Positions 39,847-50,401 of a stretch of DNA of 64,000 nucleotides are shown here, one piece after another (the stretch's first letter is position 1; each line of letters starts with the position of its first letter). The notes below the pieces were generated by a model. It searched no databases. It saw only the letters and a list, made by a program, of their open reading frames with translations, and was not told the origin of the DNA. The DNA lies in assembly GCF_003255815.1 (NCBI RefSeq), contig NC_037673.1:92792840-92856839 (forward strand), given 5' to 3'. The DNA comes from Theropithecus gelada (Eukaryota > Chordata > Mammalia > Primates > Cercopithecidae). A program made the translations under genes and the position numbers.

Positions 39847-39891
39847 ATGGCGGGCGCCCCTCCCCCAGCCTCGCTGCTGCCTTGCCGGTAG
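39847..39891 (+). pseudogene. L1 ORF0 remnant (antisense frame in 5'UTR)
   Basis: ATGGCGGGCGCCCCTCC matches the start of primate L1 ORF0 (about 71 codons in human). Here codon 15 is TAG (39889-39891), leaving 14 codons, so this copy cannot make ORF0p even though the start is preserved. Confidence 0.65.
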
Positions 39892-40266
39892 ATCACAGAC
39901 TGCTGTAATAGCAATGAGGGAGGCTCCGTGGGTGTGGGACCCTCCCGGCCAGGTGTGGGATATGATCTCCTGGTGTGCCTGTTTGCTCAAAGCGCAGTAT
40001 TAGGGTGGGAGTTACCCGATTCTCCAGGTGTTGTGTGTCTCAGTTCCCCTGGCTAGGAAAAGGGATTCCCTTCCCCCTTGCGCTTCTCAGGTGAGGCAAT
40101 GCCTCGCCCTGCTTCAGCTCTCGCTGGTCGGGCTGCAGCAGCTGACCAGTACGGATCGTCTGGCACTCCCCAGTGAGATGAACCCAGTACCTCAGTTGAA
40201 AATGCCGAAATCACCGGTCTTCTGTGTCGCTGGCGCTGGGAGTTGAAGACTGGAGCTGCTCCTATT

Positions 40267-40277
40267 CGGCCATCTTG
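40267..40277 (-). promoter_or_regulatory. YY1 binding site
   Basis: Plus strand cggccatcttg, i.e. CAAGATGGCCG at the element's 5' end. This is the YY1 motif known to set the L1 transcription start. Intact here and mutated in the L1 at 21607-27782. Confidence 0.8.
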
Positions 40278-40288
40278 CTCCTACTGTT

Positions 40289-40304
40289 AGAAATTTTCTT
40301 TTTT
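40289..40304. repeat. Right target-site duplication of the young L1
   Basis: Identical partner of 34097-34112. In element orientation the nick site reads GGT/AAAAAAG, a variant of the L1 endonuclease preference TT/AAAA. Confidence 0.9.
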
Positions 40305-40704
40305 ACCAAGAAGGATTTTTAGCATACTTCCTTCTGAAGAAAAAGGAAAGAAAAGGAAAAGAAAAAGCCAGCAGGCTGTAGGAACTTGTGTATAGAAAGT
40401 TTTAAAATTATAAAAAGTCATATGTTTATTGCTTAACTCAAGAACTTAAATTTCTTTGTCTTGATACTTCTCAAAAGAATGCTGTATTAAAAATTCAGTT
40501 GACTTTTTAAAAAATATAAGATCAATGATAAACTATCAGATCATTAAAGCTGTTTTTATACATTTGTCCCTTTGGAAAAAGGATAAGTCATCAGTTTTCC
40601 TTACTGGGGTTTGAGTTTCTATACTTTTTTAAAATATTTTCTTTTTTTTACTAATATTCAGACTCGGTTGTACCAACTGTGTATATTTGACATGCACACA
40701 CGCA

Positions 40705-40743
<39 letters not shown>

Positions 40744-42139
40744 CGTTGGGGAGAAGGAAGATAGAAATGAGGGGGGTTTTTTTTTTTTTTGAGTTTTCTT
40801 CCTCCTAATTTTAGAAAGATGTTTATTATAGAAATTTTAGAAAAAAGAAGAAAGAAATTCCACCAGGAATCCAACACCCTAAGGAAACCAATAACTTTTA
40901 AGTTTGTTTTTCTTCCTTTATGAGTAGCTAATTTATGTTCATAGCTAATTAAATCATTAAAGGTTTAATGTTTAAAAATCTATTTGTATGAGATATGCAT
41001 ATATATTTACTTATATGGCCAATCTCCATTCTGTGATTTCTATTCACTATTATTGTACAGTAGACTATAATTAGCTTTTAAATTTTTAGTTGCTTTTGAT
41101 TTTTTAAAAATTTATTTTAAATTAGGAAGTAATACATGAACATAGTCTTGGAAAAGATTGAGAGAGTACATGGGTATGTTCCCTTTTTTCCAGTTCCCCA
41201 TGCCAGTCCCCTACTGGATTTAACCATGGTCACTAGTTTTGTGTTTATCTTTCTCAACATTTTCATTTTCATTAACATAAGCATTGGGTTATTAAGTGGG
41301 ACTTCTCCTGTTGCTCTGGACTAAGGGAGAAAACCAAGGACATATGGAACAGCCAGCACCTCATGTTCTAAAGAGAGCTGTAGTGTGACCATCCCTCCAG
41401 GGCTCAAATGGGGTCTGCAGTTCCCAATCACATACTGAACTCTCCTTCTAACTCTAGGCTCCTTCCACTTATATAAGAGAACTCTAGGAGGAGTTGGATA
41501 GAGAGAGGGAATAAGGGGAAGAAGGCAAGAGAGAGAAGACAGAGAATATTGGTTTCCAAGTGAATTACTTGGAGAGAATGAGAATTCTTGCAAAAACAGG
41601 TTGAAGTTTGCATATATAGCTTACTGGCTGATCTAACTCCATATCTGTTTGAGCAGAAGAACAATGTGTAGAAATAGGCCACAGGGGTCAGCCTGTATTC
41701 CTGTGAATTGGTGTGGAGGGATGTATGAGCTTCCTGTGGGGCAGTAGACACCATGGCAGGTAGTAAGTTTGTACCATTCTGCCAGTGCCTCAGGTCAGGA
41801 TCTGCCACTGTCAGTGAATTATCCTCTCTCCCCACTGATTCTTTTGAGGCTTTCTATCAAAAATTTAAATATACTAAGACTGGTGTACTATATAGCATTT
41901 CACTAAAATATACCAATATATGTTTACCTGTACTGGTTAATATATTTTAAATATATTCAGAAGAACTGGCTATTAGTATATTTTAAATTATTTTGAATTT
42001 TAGAATAGTTTTGAACTATACTTTCCTATTGCTCTCCCAGATGAATGTAGAATCCAAATATCAAATCCTCAGGGTCCATTTGAAATTTAACCTCTTTCTA
42101 AGAATATTTGTCAGTAAGAAATCCAGCTCTCCAAGAAAG
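40305..42139. other. Unique DNA, no gene recognised
   Basis: Includes a GAAAA-rich patch (40337-40368) and the CA repeat. The 135-codon minus frame at 41428-41835 has no recognisable domain. Confidence 0.45.
40694..40742 (+). repeat. (CA)n microsatellite
   Basis: Imperfect at the left (CACACACGCAGA), then an uninterrupted CA run of about 16 units to 40741. Likely length-polymorphic. Confidence 0.95.
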
Positions 42140-43011
42140 AAAACCAAATAACCCCATTAAAAAGTGGGCAAAGAACATGAACAGACACTTTGTAAAAGAA
42201 GACATACATGTGGCCAACAAGCTTGTGGAAAAAAAGCTCAACGTCACTGATCATTAGGGAAATGCAAATCAAAACCACAATGAGATACCATCTCACACCA
42301 GTCAAAATTGCTATTATTAAAAAGTCACAAAATAACAGATACTGGCGAGGTTATGGAGAAAAAGGAATGCTTGTACACTGTTAGTGGGAGTGTAAATTAG
42401 TTCAATCATTGTGGAAGACAATGTGGCAATTTCTCAAAGACCTAGGCAGGAACACCATTTGACCCAGCAATCCCATTACTGGGTATATACCCAAAGGAAT
42501 ATAAATCTTTATATCATAAGGACACATGCATGCCTATGTTCACTGGAGCACTATTCACAATAACAAAGACATGGAATCAACCCAAGTGCCCATCAGTGAT
42601 AGACTGGATAAAAAAAAGTGGTACATATACACCATGGGATACTATGTTGCCGTAAAAAGGAACAAGATCATGTCCTTTGCAGGGACATGGATGCAGCTGG
42701 GGGCTATAATCCTAGCAAACTAACACAGGAACAGAAAACCAAATGCCACATGGTTTCACTTATAAGTGAGAGCTAAGTGATGAGAACACATGAACACATA
42801 GAAGGGAACAACAGACACTGGGACCGCTCTGAGAGTAGAGGGTAGAAGGAGGGAGAGGATCAAGAAAAATAACTAATGGGTACTAGGCTTAATACCTGGG
42901 TGATGAAATAATTGGTATAGCAGTCCCCTATGACACATGTTTACCTATGTAACAAACCTGCACATCCTATACATGTACCCCTAAATTTAAAATGAAAGTT
43001 AGAAAAAAAAG
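42140..43011 (+). mobile_element. L1 3' fragment (end of ORF2, 3'UTR, A-tail)
   Basis: 5'-truncated L1 in the plus direction: C-terminal ORF2 remnant to a stop equivalent at 42774-42776, then a 3'UTR ending with 'aacctgcacatcctatacat' and an A-rich tail at 43003-43010. Intermediate age, several indels. No clear target-site duplication. Confidence 0.93.
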
Positions 43012-43199
43012 GAATCTGACTCATAATCATTAATACAGAAATTCTTTGTTCAGGTTTACTTGCTTGTTCAACCCTGTGAATGTAACCAATGTCACTGCTC
43101 CCGAGTGGATGTCTTGCCCACCATCCCTATGTTCCAAAACCCCAGGCCAACTCTTATAGCTTCGCATTGACACCCTGGCCCTGGCCAACATCCCATTGG

Positions 43200-43835
43200 C
43201 CTTCATGGCAATGCTCTTCTCACCCTCAGCACCTCACAGTAGGCCATCTCCCTGTTTGGCAGTTCCTCCCTGCCTGCTCTGTCTCTGACTGCCACTCCTC
43301 TTGCTTTCATACTAGCACAGGCACTGATCTCACACCAGGTCACCACTCTTGCACAGATGCTCTCATTACTGCACTGGAGCCCAGATCCTCTGTGGGAATG
43401 TCCTCCCCACTGAAATTGGCTCTGACATGATACCCCATACCAGAGTGTCCCTCCATGAGGATGATCTTCGTACCTTGCCTGGACTTCAGCATTCTGCTTG
43501 AGGTCTTTTCCCACACAGACACCCTCCACACCCAGCTTGGGCTCTGGCACCCTAGGCTGGGTCACCTCCATGCTGGATGCTCTCTTCACTCTCTTTGGGT
43601 CCTGACTCTCCACACAATGCTGCCACAGTCCATGAACTTCTTCCTCACCCTGCTCTCACTCTGATAGCCTGCCCTGGTCGAACTCCCTGTATCACACCCA
43701 CTTGGCTTCCTGCACGAGGTGGCCTCCTCACATGAATGCACTCCTCACCCCATTCAGGTATTAACTCTCCGTGCTGGGCAGTCCTCTTGCCTGGACACCC
43801 TTCTTACCCTGCTTGCATTTTGCACCTAGACATCT
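43200..43835 (+). repeat. Decayed minisatellite, period about 59 bp
   Basis: C/T-rich sequence in which 'gatgctctcttcactctctt'-like segments recur. Unit starts near 43397, 43460, 43518, 43576, 43635, 43734 and 43793 are spaced 63, 58, 58, 59, 99 and 59 bases. Weaker units occur at about 43209, 43262 and 43321. Frames of up to 136 codons here are a by-product of the periodic composition. Confidence 0.5.
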
Positions 43836-44054
43836 ATCTTGTTCTACCCCACATAATAATGATCTGAATTGTTCAGAAAAGAAGGAATGGGATGGAAAGG
43901 AGAAGTGAAAGAGCTGTGATTGACTTTTGTACCTTACTTTTTCCCAAATGAGTTTATTACATGGATTAAAAGGCAAATAAGATAAGGCCTATGCCTTCCA
44001 GAGGTTTACATTCTGGAAGGGGGACAAACATATAAAGGATTAGAGTACAGCGCG

Positions 44055-44466
44055 TGTATTAGTCCATTCTCACACGGCTATAAAGAAATATGTGAGACTG
44101 GGTAATGTATAAAGAAAAGAGGTTTAACTGGCTCATGGTTCCATAGGCTGTACAGGAAGCATGGCTGGGGAGGCCTCAGGAAACTTGCAATCGTGGCAGA
44201 AGGTGAAATGGAAGCAGGTTCATCCTATATGGCAGGAGCAGGAGGAAGAGAGGAGGGGGTGTAAATGGGGTGGGGTGGGCAGGGTGGTGGGAGGTGCCAT
44301 ACAATTTTAAACAACCAAATCCCATGAAAACACTGTCATGAGAATAGCACCAAAGGGGGAAATCTGCCCCCATGATCCAGTCACCTCCCACCAGGCCCCA
44401 CCTCTGCCACTGGGGATTACAATTCAAAATGAGATTTGGGTGGGGACGTAGATCCAAACCATATCA
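44055..44466 (-). mobile_element. THE1-type MaLR solo LTR
   Basis: Reverse orientation, tgtattagtccattctcaca ... gagatttgggtggggacgta ... catatca. About 412 bp with a G-rich insert at 44235-44295. Flanking pentamers gcgcg and gtgtg fit one 5-bp duplication altered by CpG decay. Confidence 0.85.
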
Positions 44467-44997
44467 GTGTGCTAACACAGTGCTATTTTGTAGGTACTGT
44501 AGTAACATTGGAACTATACCTATCTCAGTCTGGAGTATTTGGTGGAGGCCTTTGGGAGGTGGTGATGAGGAGCTCAGTCTTTAGAAAACAGGAGAATCTA
44601 ACAAGGTTAAAAAGAGGCTATGGTAGGTTGATGAACCCATATAACATTTGCATCAGATTATTTATAAATGTAAGTAAGCATAATATTAAAAGTTTTAGTA
44701 TTACTAGGAAAACACAAATAAGTTTAGTTTATTTAAAAATCCTTTATTAATGAGAAAATCTCATCATGGAAGCAGGTAGACCTTCTTTGTTTTTCTGAAA
44801 AACAAGGAAATTGATTTAAGAATGAGTTCATGTTGCTTTGAGGGCCGGACACATGCCTGAATATGACCTACTACAACCACAAAAAAACAATTTAAAATGA
44901 AGCCCTAACTATTTTATAATGGAATGCCTAACTTGTGCTGGGAATAATCATGACAAACCTGACTATAAAGGAAAGGGAAGTTTTTCTTTATTTTTGG

Positions 44998-45183
44998 AAT
45001 GCCTTTTAATTTCTTTTTAATTAAAATCAGCCAAGAATATTGATAAAGAAAGTTTTCCTTGCTGTGGTGCCCTGAAGCTTGCCACCGTGACCCATGCTTA
45101 ATGGCCAGGAGGGTGTACTTTGGAAAACATCATTCAATAGACATAAGAAGTATATGTGAGTGAGACCAGTGTCTGATGGGAGG
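44998..45183 (+). repeat. Dispersed duplicate block, copy A
   Basis: About 186 bp matching 47570-47762 at roughly 80 percent by eye. Shared exact runs include ggaaaacatcattcaatag, tcagccaagaat, ttgctgtggtg and cctgaagctt. It does not match any repeat family I know. Confidence 0.75.
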
Positions 45184-45504
45184 CTTAGAAATGGGATTAG
45201 AGAGTCTGTCCCTGGGAGTACTTTTTGGGTGCACAATTAGTTCTTTTAACTTGTATATGAAATAGGGTGTGCATATTTGTCCGGAAAAAAAAAACAACTT
45301 ATGTATAACATTGTTTATTAAAATCAAAATTAAATGAATTATGGAATATTTTTCTAGCCTGAGAAAACATAAATATTTCTGATAGTGATTTTATAAGACT
45401 GAACAGAGTTGGTTTATATAATGTATTCTGTGTTTTCATTTATTTACAGAGTACATTAAAATTGGAAGTTCTGTGTGGGGAGAAAGCTGTTGGAAAGGCC
45501 CAGG

Positions 45505-45690
45505 TGGTGATTTTAGCTATCAATGGTGGTTAAGACCCAGTTCTGCCATTCATAAACTCCATGACCTTGGGCTAGTTATTTCACATCTCTCAATATCAGT
45601 TTCCTCATGTGTATGATGTGAATAATACTGTTGAGAAAAACGATAACCTTTCCTCATAGCATCTTATTTGCAAATTACTAGACTGAATGA
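45505..45690 (+). repeat. MIR SINE
   Basis: 'ggtggttaagacccagttct', 'actccatgaccttgggctag' and 'tcagtttcctcatgtgtatg' follow the MIR core in order. Confidence 0.85.
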
Positions 45691-47569
45691 ACTGTGGCTA
45701 TAATGTAGTTTCTCCACATAAAATCTGTGTCCAAGTAACTTTATTTTAAAGGATGTCACCCCAGTGCATCCAGTTATTTGCACTGAGTAATTATGGAATT
45801 AAGATAATTTTACTTACAGAAAACATGAAAAAAGGAAACTTCTTCTAAGCCAACATGTTAAAAAAGCAAAACACAAAACTTGCTAGCTTTAGCTACTTAA
45901 TGCTGAAGATTCACAGGAGTAGGGATAATATTTTTTATCTCGAATACAATGTTGATTATGTAGGGAGAAATAACTGTGTTGGTTGTTCATAGATTTGCCT
46001 GTGAATGATGGTTAAATTATGTATTATCTTTGACTGCTCCTATAAACAATGGCAGTGCTGTGTCTTTGTGTACTGAGATTACTTATGTAATCTAAGACAT
46101 GACATTAAAGGGACAACTGGTTGTGAGAAACATGATTCTATTAAATCAAGTTACACTGTTTTCAAATAAGTATAGAGTCTAATCATTGTATTAGGTTCAA
46201 GTTCACAACACTTTTGGAAAAGAAATTTGCAATTGTAATAAACTAGAGTTCAGTCCTATTATTACTTTGGGAAGCAATTTTTTTCTTACAAATATAGTTA
46301 CTTGTCAAGCTTTTGAAAAATGTTTTCTTCAGGCAATTTTGGGGTAAAATGTTACAGGTTGTTTAGTATCATATAAGTTTTCATGGCTGCTTTTATGGTG
46401 TTTCTGCTAAAATATTTTATGAAGTGGAAATGCTATTAAACCCTAAAACTAAATGAAAATAAGCATAATTTAGACAAAACAAAACCTTGTTTAGTTTGAT
46501 TTTTTTCAAAGCAAATGCCTAACTTTAAAAATTAGAACCACAGAGAGGACAGAGCAAGCTGAAGCAATATAAGGCTCCACTGATCGTCCCCACCGCCCCA
46601 TGCATGAATATCAAATTTTAACAACTATCTGTATGCAAGAAAGCACCTTCATAAGAACCAAAAATCAGGTGAACACTCTAAGTCCCTGGTTTTAACTTCA
46701 TATCAATGAAAGATGCACTGAAGAGGGTAGGAAAGACAGTGTTGAATTGCATACATCACCCCAGCAGCAGCTGCATGGTACAGAGTCAGTGCATTTTGGG
46801 GAGTGAAAATACAGTTACTGGGGGACTTTGCATTGAACTCGGTACTGCCCTGTCTCAGTGGGAAGCAAAACTGCTGAACTCAGCCAGCACCTACTCATGA
46901 AGGGGGCATTTGGACCAACCCTAGCCAGAGGGGAAGTGCCCATCACAGTGCCCAAAACTTGAGTTTAAGCAAGCCTTGCCACTGTTGGCTAAAGTGCTTC
47001 GAGTGCTAAGTGAATTTGAAAGGCAGTCAAGAATACAAGGACTGCAATTCTTAGGTGAGTCTTGATGCCGTGTTGAGCTTAGAGCCAGTGAAATGGGGCA
47101 GTGTGTGACCTAGTGAGACACCAGACAGGGTAGCTGGGGGAGTGCTTGTGCCACCTCTCCCCACAACCCCAGGCAGTGCAGCTTGACACAACAAAAATGA
47201 TGCCTTCCTTCTGCTTGAGGAGAGGAGAGAGAAGAATAAAGAGGGCTTTGTCTTACATGTTGAATACCAGCTCACCTACAGTAGGATAGGGCACTCGGAA
47301 GAGTTGTGAAGCCCCCATCCCAGGTCCTAGCTCCTGGAAGACATTTCTAGACATACTCTGGGAAAGAAGGGAATATTCTGCCTTGAAGGGAAGGATCCAG
47401 TCCTGGAAGGATTCATCAACTCCTAAATTAAAGAGCCCTTGTGCCCTGAAAAACCAAAGGCAGTACCCAGGTAGTACACCATGGGCCTTGGGTGAGACTC
47501 TGATACATGCTGCCTACAGGTACCAGCTCTGCCACAGTGGAGGTATCAGCTCTGCCACATTTATATATT

Positions 47570-47762
47570 GAATGCCTTTCTATTTCTTTTTAATTTTTAA
47601 AAATTCAGCCAAGAATAATAATTAAAGAAGGTTTTCTTGCTGTGGTGTCCTGAAGCTTACCACTTTGACCCATGTTGAATAGTCAAGTTGGTTTGCTTTG
47701 GGAAAACATCATTCAATAGGCATAAAAATCATGTTCAAGTGAGACCTGTGTCTGATGAAAGG
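47570..47762 (+). repeat. Dispersed duplicate block, copy B, inside the L1 5'UTR
   Basis: Second copy of 44998-45183, same orientation, 2.57 kb away. The sequence on both sides is L1 5'UTR and unlike the flanks of copy A, so only this short block was copied. Confidence 0.75.
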
Positions 47763-48079
47763 TACCACCCAGGCTCTTTGGGTCCCCAAGTACAGTCATA
47801 GGCTCTTGGATAGCATTTCTGGACCTGCCTTTTGCCAGAGGGCAACCCACTGGCCTGCCCTAAAGGGTGAATCCCAGGCTTCTAGTATTCACCACAAGCT
47901 GACTGATGAGCCTTGGAGCTTTAAGTGAACATCAGTAGTGGCCTGGCAGAACTCTCCATGGGCCAGTGGTGGTGGTGGCCTTGGGGAGAAGCTACTTTGC
48001 CTGTGGAAAAGGGAGGGAAGAGTGGGAAGTGGCCTGGGTGCCAGCTTAGCTGCAGTAGAACACCAGGTAGATTTCTAAG

Positions 48080-48384
48080 ATTTTTTTTTTGTTTGTATAA
48101 TTTTGAGACAGGGCCTTGCTCTGTTGCACAGGCTGGAGTACAATGGAACAATCAGGGTTCACTGCAGTCTCAACATTCTGGGCTCAAGCAATCTTCCCAC
48201 CTCAGCCTACCAAGTAGCTGGGACTACAGGTGCATGTCACCATGCCCTGGTGAATTTTTTCATTTTCAGTAGACACGATGTCTATTTTGCCTAGGCTGGT
48301 TTTGAACTCTTGGTCTCAAGCGAGCCTCTGACCTTGGCCTCCCAAAGTGTTGGAATTACAAATGTGAGCCACCATGCTTAGTCA
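48080..48384 (-). mobile_element. AluJ-type SINE nested in L1
   Basis: Old Alu in antisense. Target-site duplication atttctaag at 48071-48079 and 48386-48394 lies within L1 5'UTR, so the L1 is older than this Alu. Confidence 0.93.
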
Positions 48385-48979
48385 ATTTCTAAGGTTTTTG
48401 ACTCCAATTCCTGGCTCCCAAACAGCATCTCTGGACCTGCTTGGGGTCTGGGAGACTTCACTGCCCTGGAGGGAAGGACACAAACCTGGCTGACTTCATC
48501 ATCTGCTGATTGAAGAGTTCAAGGATCTTGAGTGAGTATAGGTCGTAGCCAGGTAGTGCTTACAGTGGTTCTAGGATGAGCTCCAGTGCTGTATTGGCTT
48601 CAGGTCTGACCCTGGAAAGTTCCAATAATGGTGATCACATGGGTGCTTGCATCACCCCACTTCTAGGTGCAGGCAGCTCAGTATAGAGATGCCATTTGTT
48701 TGGGAAAAAGTAATGGAAGAGAACAAGAGTCTATGCCTGGTAATCTAGAGAATTCTTCCAGATCTTATATGAGACACTACAATGGTACCTCCAGGAGTCT
48801 GCAAGAATCACAGCCTTACTGGACTTGGGGCCAAAGTCCCTTCAAATACCTGGACAGCCTTCCCAAGAAGGGTAGGTACAGATTATGAGGCCCAGGTTGC
48901 AAAGACACAATAAACATCTAACTTTTTAATGCACAGACAACAGTGAACATCTACAGTAATCAAAACCAAGTAGGAAAAC

Positions 48980-49875
48980 ATGACCTACCAAAAGAACTAA
49001 ATAAGGCACCAGGGATCAATCCTGGAGAAACAAAGATACGTGACTTTTCAGACAGAGAATTCAAAATAATTGTTTTGAGGAAACTCAAAGAAATTCAAAA
49101 TAACACAGAGATGGGATTCAAAATTTTATCATATAAATTTAACAAAGAAATGGAAGTAAAGGATTAAAAAGAGATTCTGGAGTTGAAAAATGCAAGCGAC
49201 AGACTGAAGAATGCGTCAGAGTCTCTTAATAGCAGCACTGATCAAGCAGAAGAAAGAATTGGTGAGCCTGAAGACAGGCTATTTGAAAATACACAGAGGA
49301 GACAAAAGAAAAAAGAATAAAAAGGAGCAAAGCATGCCTACACGGTCTAGAAAATAGCCTCAAAGTGGCAATTCTAAGAGTTACTGGATTTAAAGAGTGT
49401 GTAGAGAAGGAGATAGAGGTAGCAAATTCATTCAAAGAAATAATATCAGAGAACTTCCCAAACCTAGAGATAGATATCTATACTCAAGTACAAGAAAGTT
49501 ATAGAGCATCAAGCACTCCTTCAAAGCATTAATAATCAGACTCCCAAAGGTCAAGGCTAAAGAAAGGATCATAAAAGTAGCAAGAGAAAAGAAACAAATA
49601 ACATACAATTCAGCTCTAATACATCTGGCAGTAGACTTTTCATGGAAACCTTACAGGTCAGAAGTGAGTGGTGTGACATATTTAAAGAGCTGAAGGAAAA
49701 AAGAAAACCAATTTACCCTAGAGTAGTATATCTAACAAAAATACACTTCAAGCATGAAGGAGAGATAAAGACTTTCCCAGTTAAACAAAGCTGAGGGATT
49801 TCATCAACACCAGACCTGCCCTACAAGAAATGCTAAAGGGAGTTATTTGATCTGAAAATAAAAGACATTAGTGAA
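48980..49875 (+). pseudogene. ORF1 pseudogene of the ancient L1
   Basis: ATG at 48980-48982. The first frame (48943-49167) has the DREFKI and LRKLKEIQ coiled-coil stretch and stops at a TAA created by a shortened 'gtaaaggattaaaaa'. Later parts include 'caccagacctgccctacaag' near the C-terminus. Several further frameshifts. Non-functional. Confidence 0.85.
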
Positions 49876-50401
49876 CATTAAAAGGTCATCTGAAGGTACA
49901 AAACTCACTGCTAATAGTAAGCACACAGAAAAACACTGAATATTATAATACTATAATTGTAGGATATAAACTATTCTGATCTTAAGTAGAAAGACTAAAC
50001 AATGAACCAATTAAAAATAGTAACTACAACTTTTCAAGATGTAGACAGTATATAAGACATAAAGAGGAACAACAAAACCTTAAACAGGGTGGGGGACAAA
50101 GTTAAAGTGTAGAGTTTTTATTAGTTTTATTTTTACTTGTTTGTGTGTTTGTTCATGCAATCAGTGTTAAGTTACCATCAGTTAAAAATAATGGGTTATA
50201 AGATAGTATCTGCAAGCGTCATGATAACCTCAAATCAAAATACCAAATATCAAAAATCAAAATATCAAAATGAATATGCAAAAAATTAAAAAAAGAAATT
50301 AAATCATATCACCAGAGAAAATTACCTTCACTATAAGGAAGATAGGAAGGAAGGAAAGAAGGAAGAGGAGACCACAAAACTAGCAAAAAACAAGTAATGA
50401 A

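Larger units (their letters stand above)
34113..40288 (-). mobile_element. Young full-length L1, nearly intact
   Basis: About 6.18 kb including a long A-tail (poly-T 34107-34132), 3'UTR, ORF2, a 63-bp spacer, intact 338-codon ORF1 and a 1,027-bp 5'UTR. Perfect 16-bp target-site duplications and the long tail point to a recent insertion. The ORF1 and 5'UTR pattern fits a lineage related to L1PA5/L1PA4 that stayed active in Old World monkeys. One frameshift in ORF2 is the only visible disabling lesion. Confidence 0.97.
39262..40288 (-). promoter_or_regulatory. L1 5'UTR with internal sense and antisense promoters
   Basis: 1,027 bp, GC- and CpG-richer than its surroundings. In primate L1 this region drives the sense RNA from the element's first bases and an antisense transcript going the other way (here toward higher coordinates). 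It is about 120 bp longer than the human-specific L1 5'UTR, consistent with an L1PA4-or-older layout. Confidence 0.88.
44467..46526. other. Unique DNA holding one duplicate block and one MIR
   Basis: Apart from 44998-45183 and 45505-45690, nothing recognisable. Confidence 0.45.
46538..48979 (+). promoter_or_regulatory. 5'UTR of the ancient L1, with repeated monomers
   Basis: GC-richer than its surroundings. Three related units begin near 47325, 47795 and 48400, each with a phrase like 'agctcctggaagacatttct' followed by 'gaccttgcct'-type and 'cctgaagggaaggatcc'-type phrases, suggesting a partly tandem 5'UTR. Interrupted by block B (47570-47762) and AluJ (48080-48384). No longer expected to act as a promoter. 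Confidence 0.7.

Noticed and set aside
39496..40246. Plus-strand frames of 113, 71 and 72 codons across the L1 5'UTR
   Set aside because: GC-rich antisense frames of the L1 promoter. Only the ORF0 start at 39847 has known meaning, and it is in another frame.
41428..41835. 135-codon minus-strand frame
   Set aside because: No recognisable domain and no supporting promoter or splice context. The length is within chance for this composition.
43089..43613. Overlapping open frames of 113 and 136 codons on opposite strands
   Set aside because: They lie in the CT-rich periodic block and have low-complexity, repeat-driven composition. No domain, start context or splice signals.
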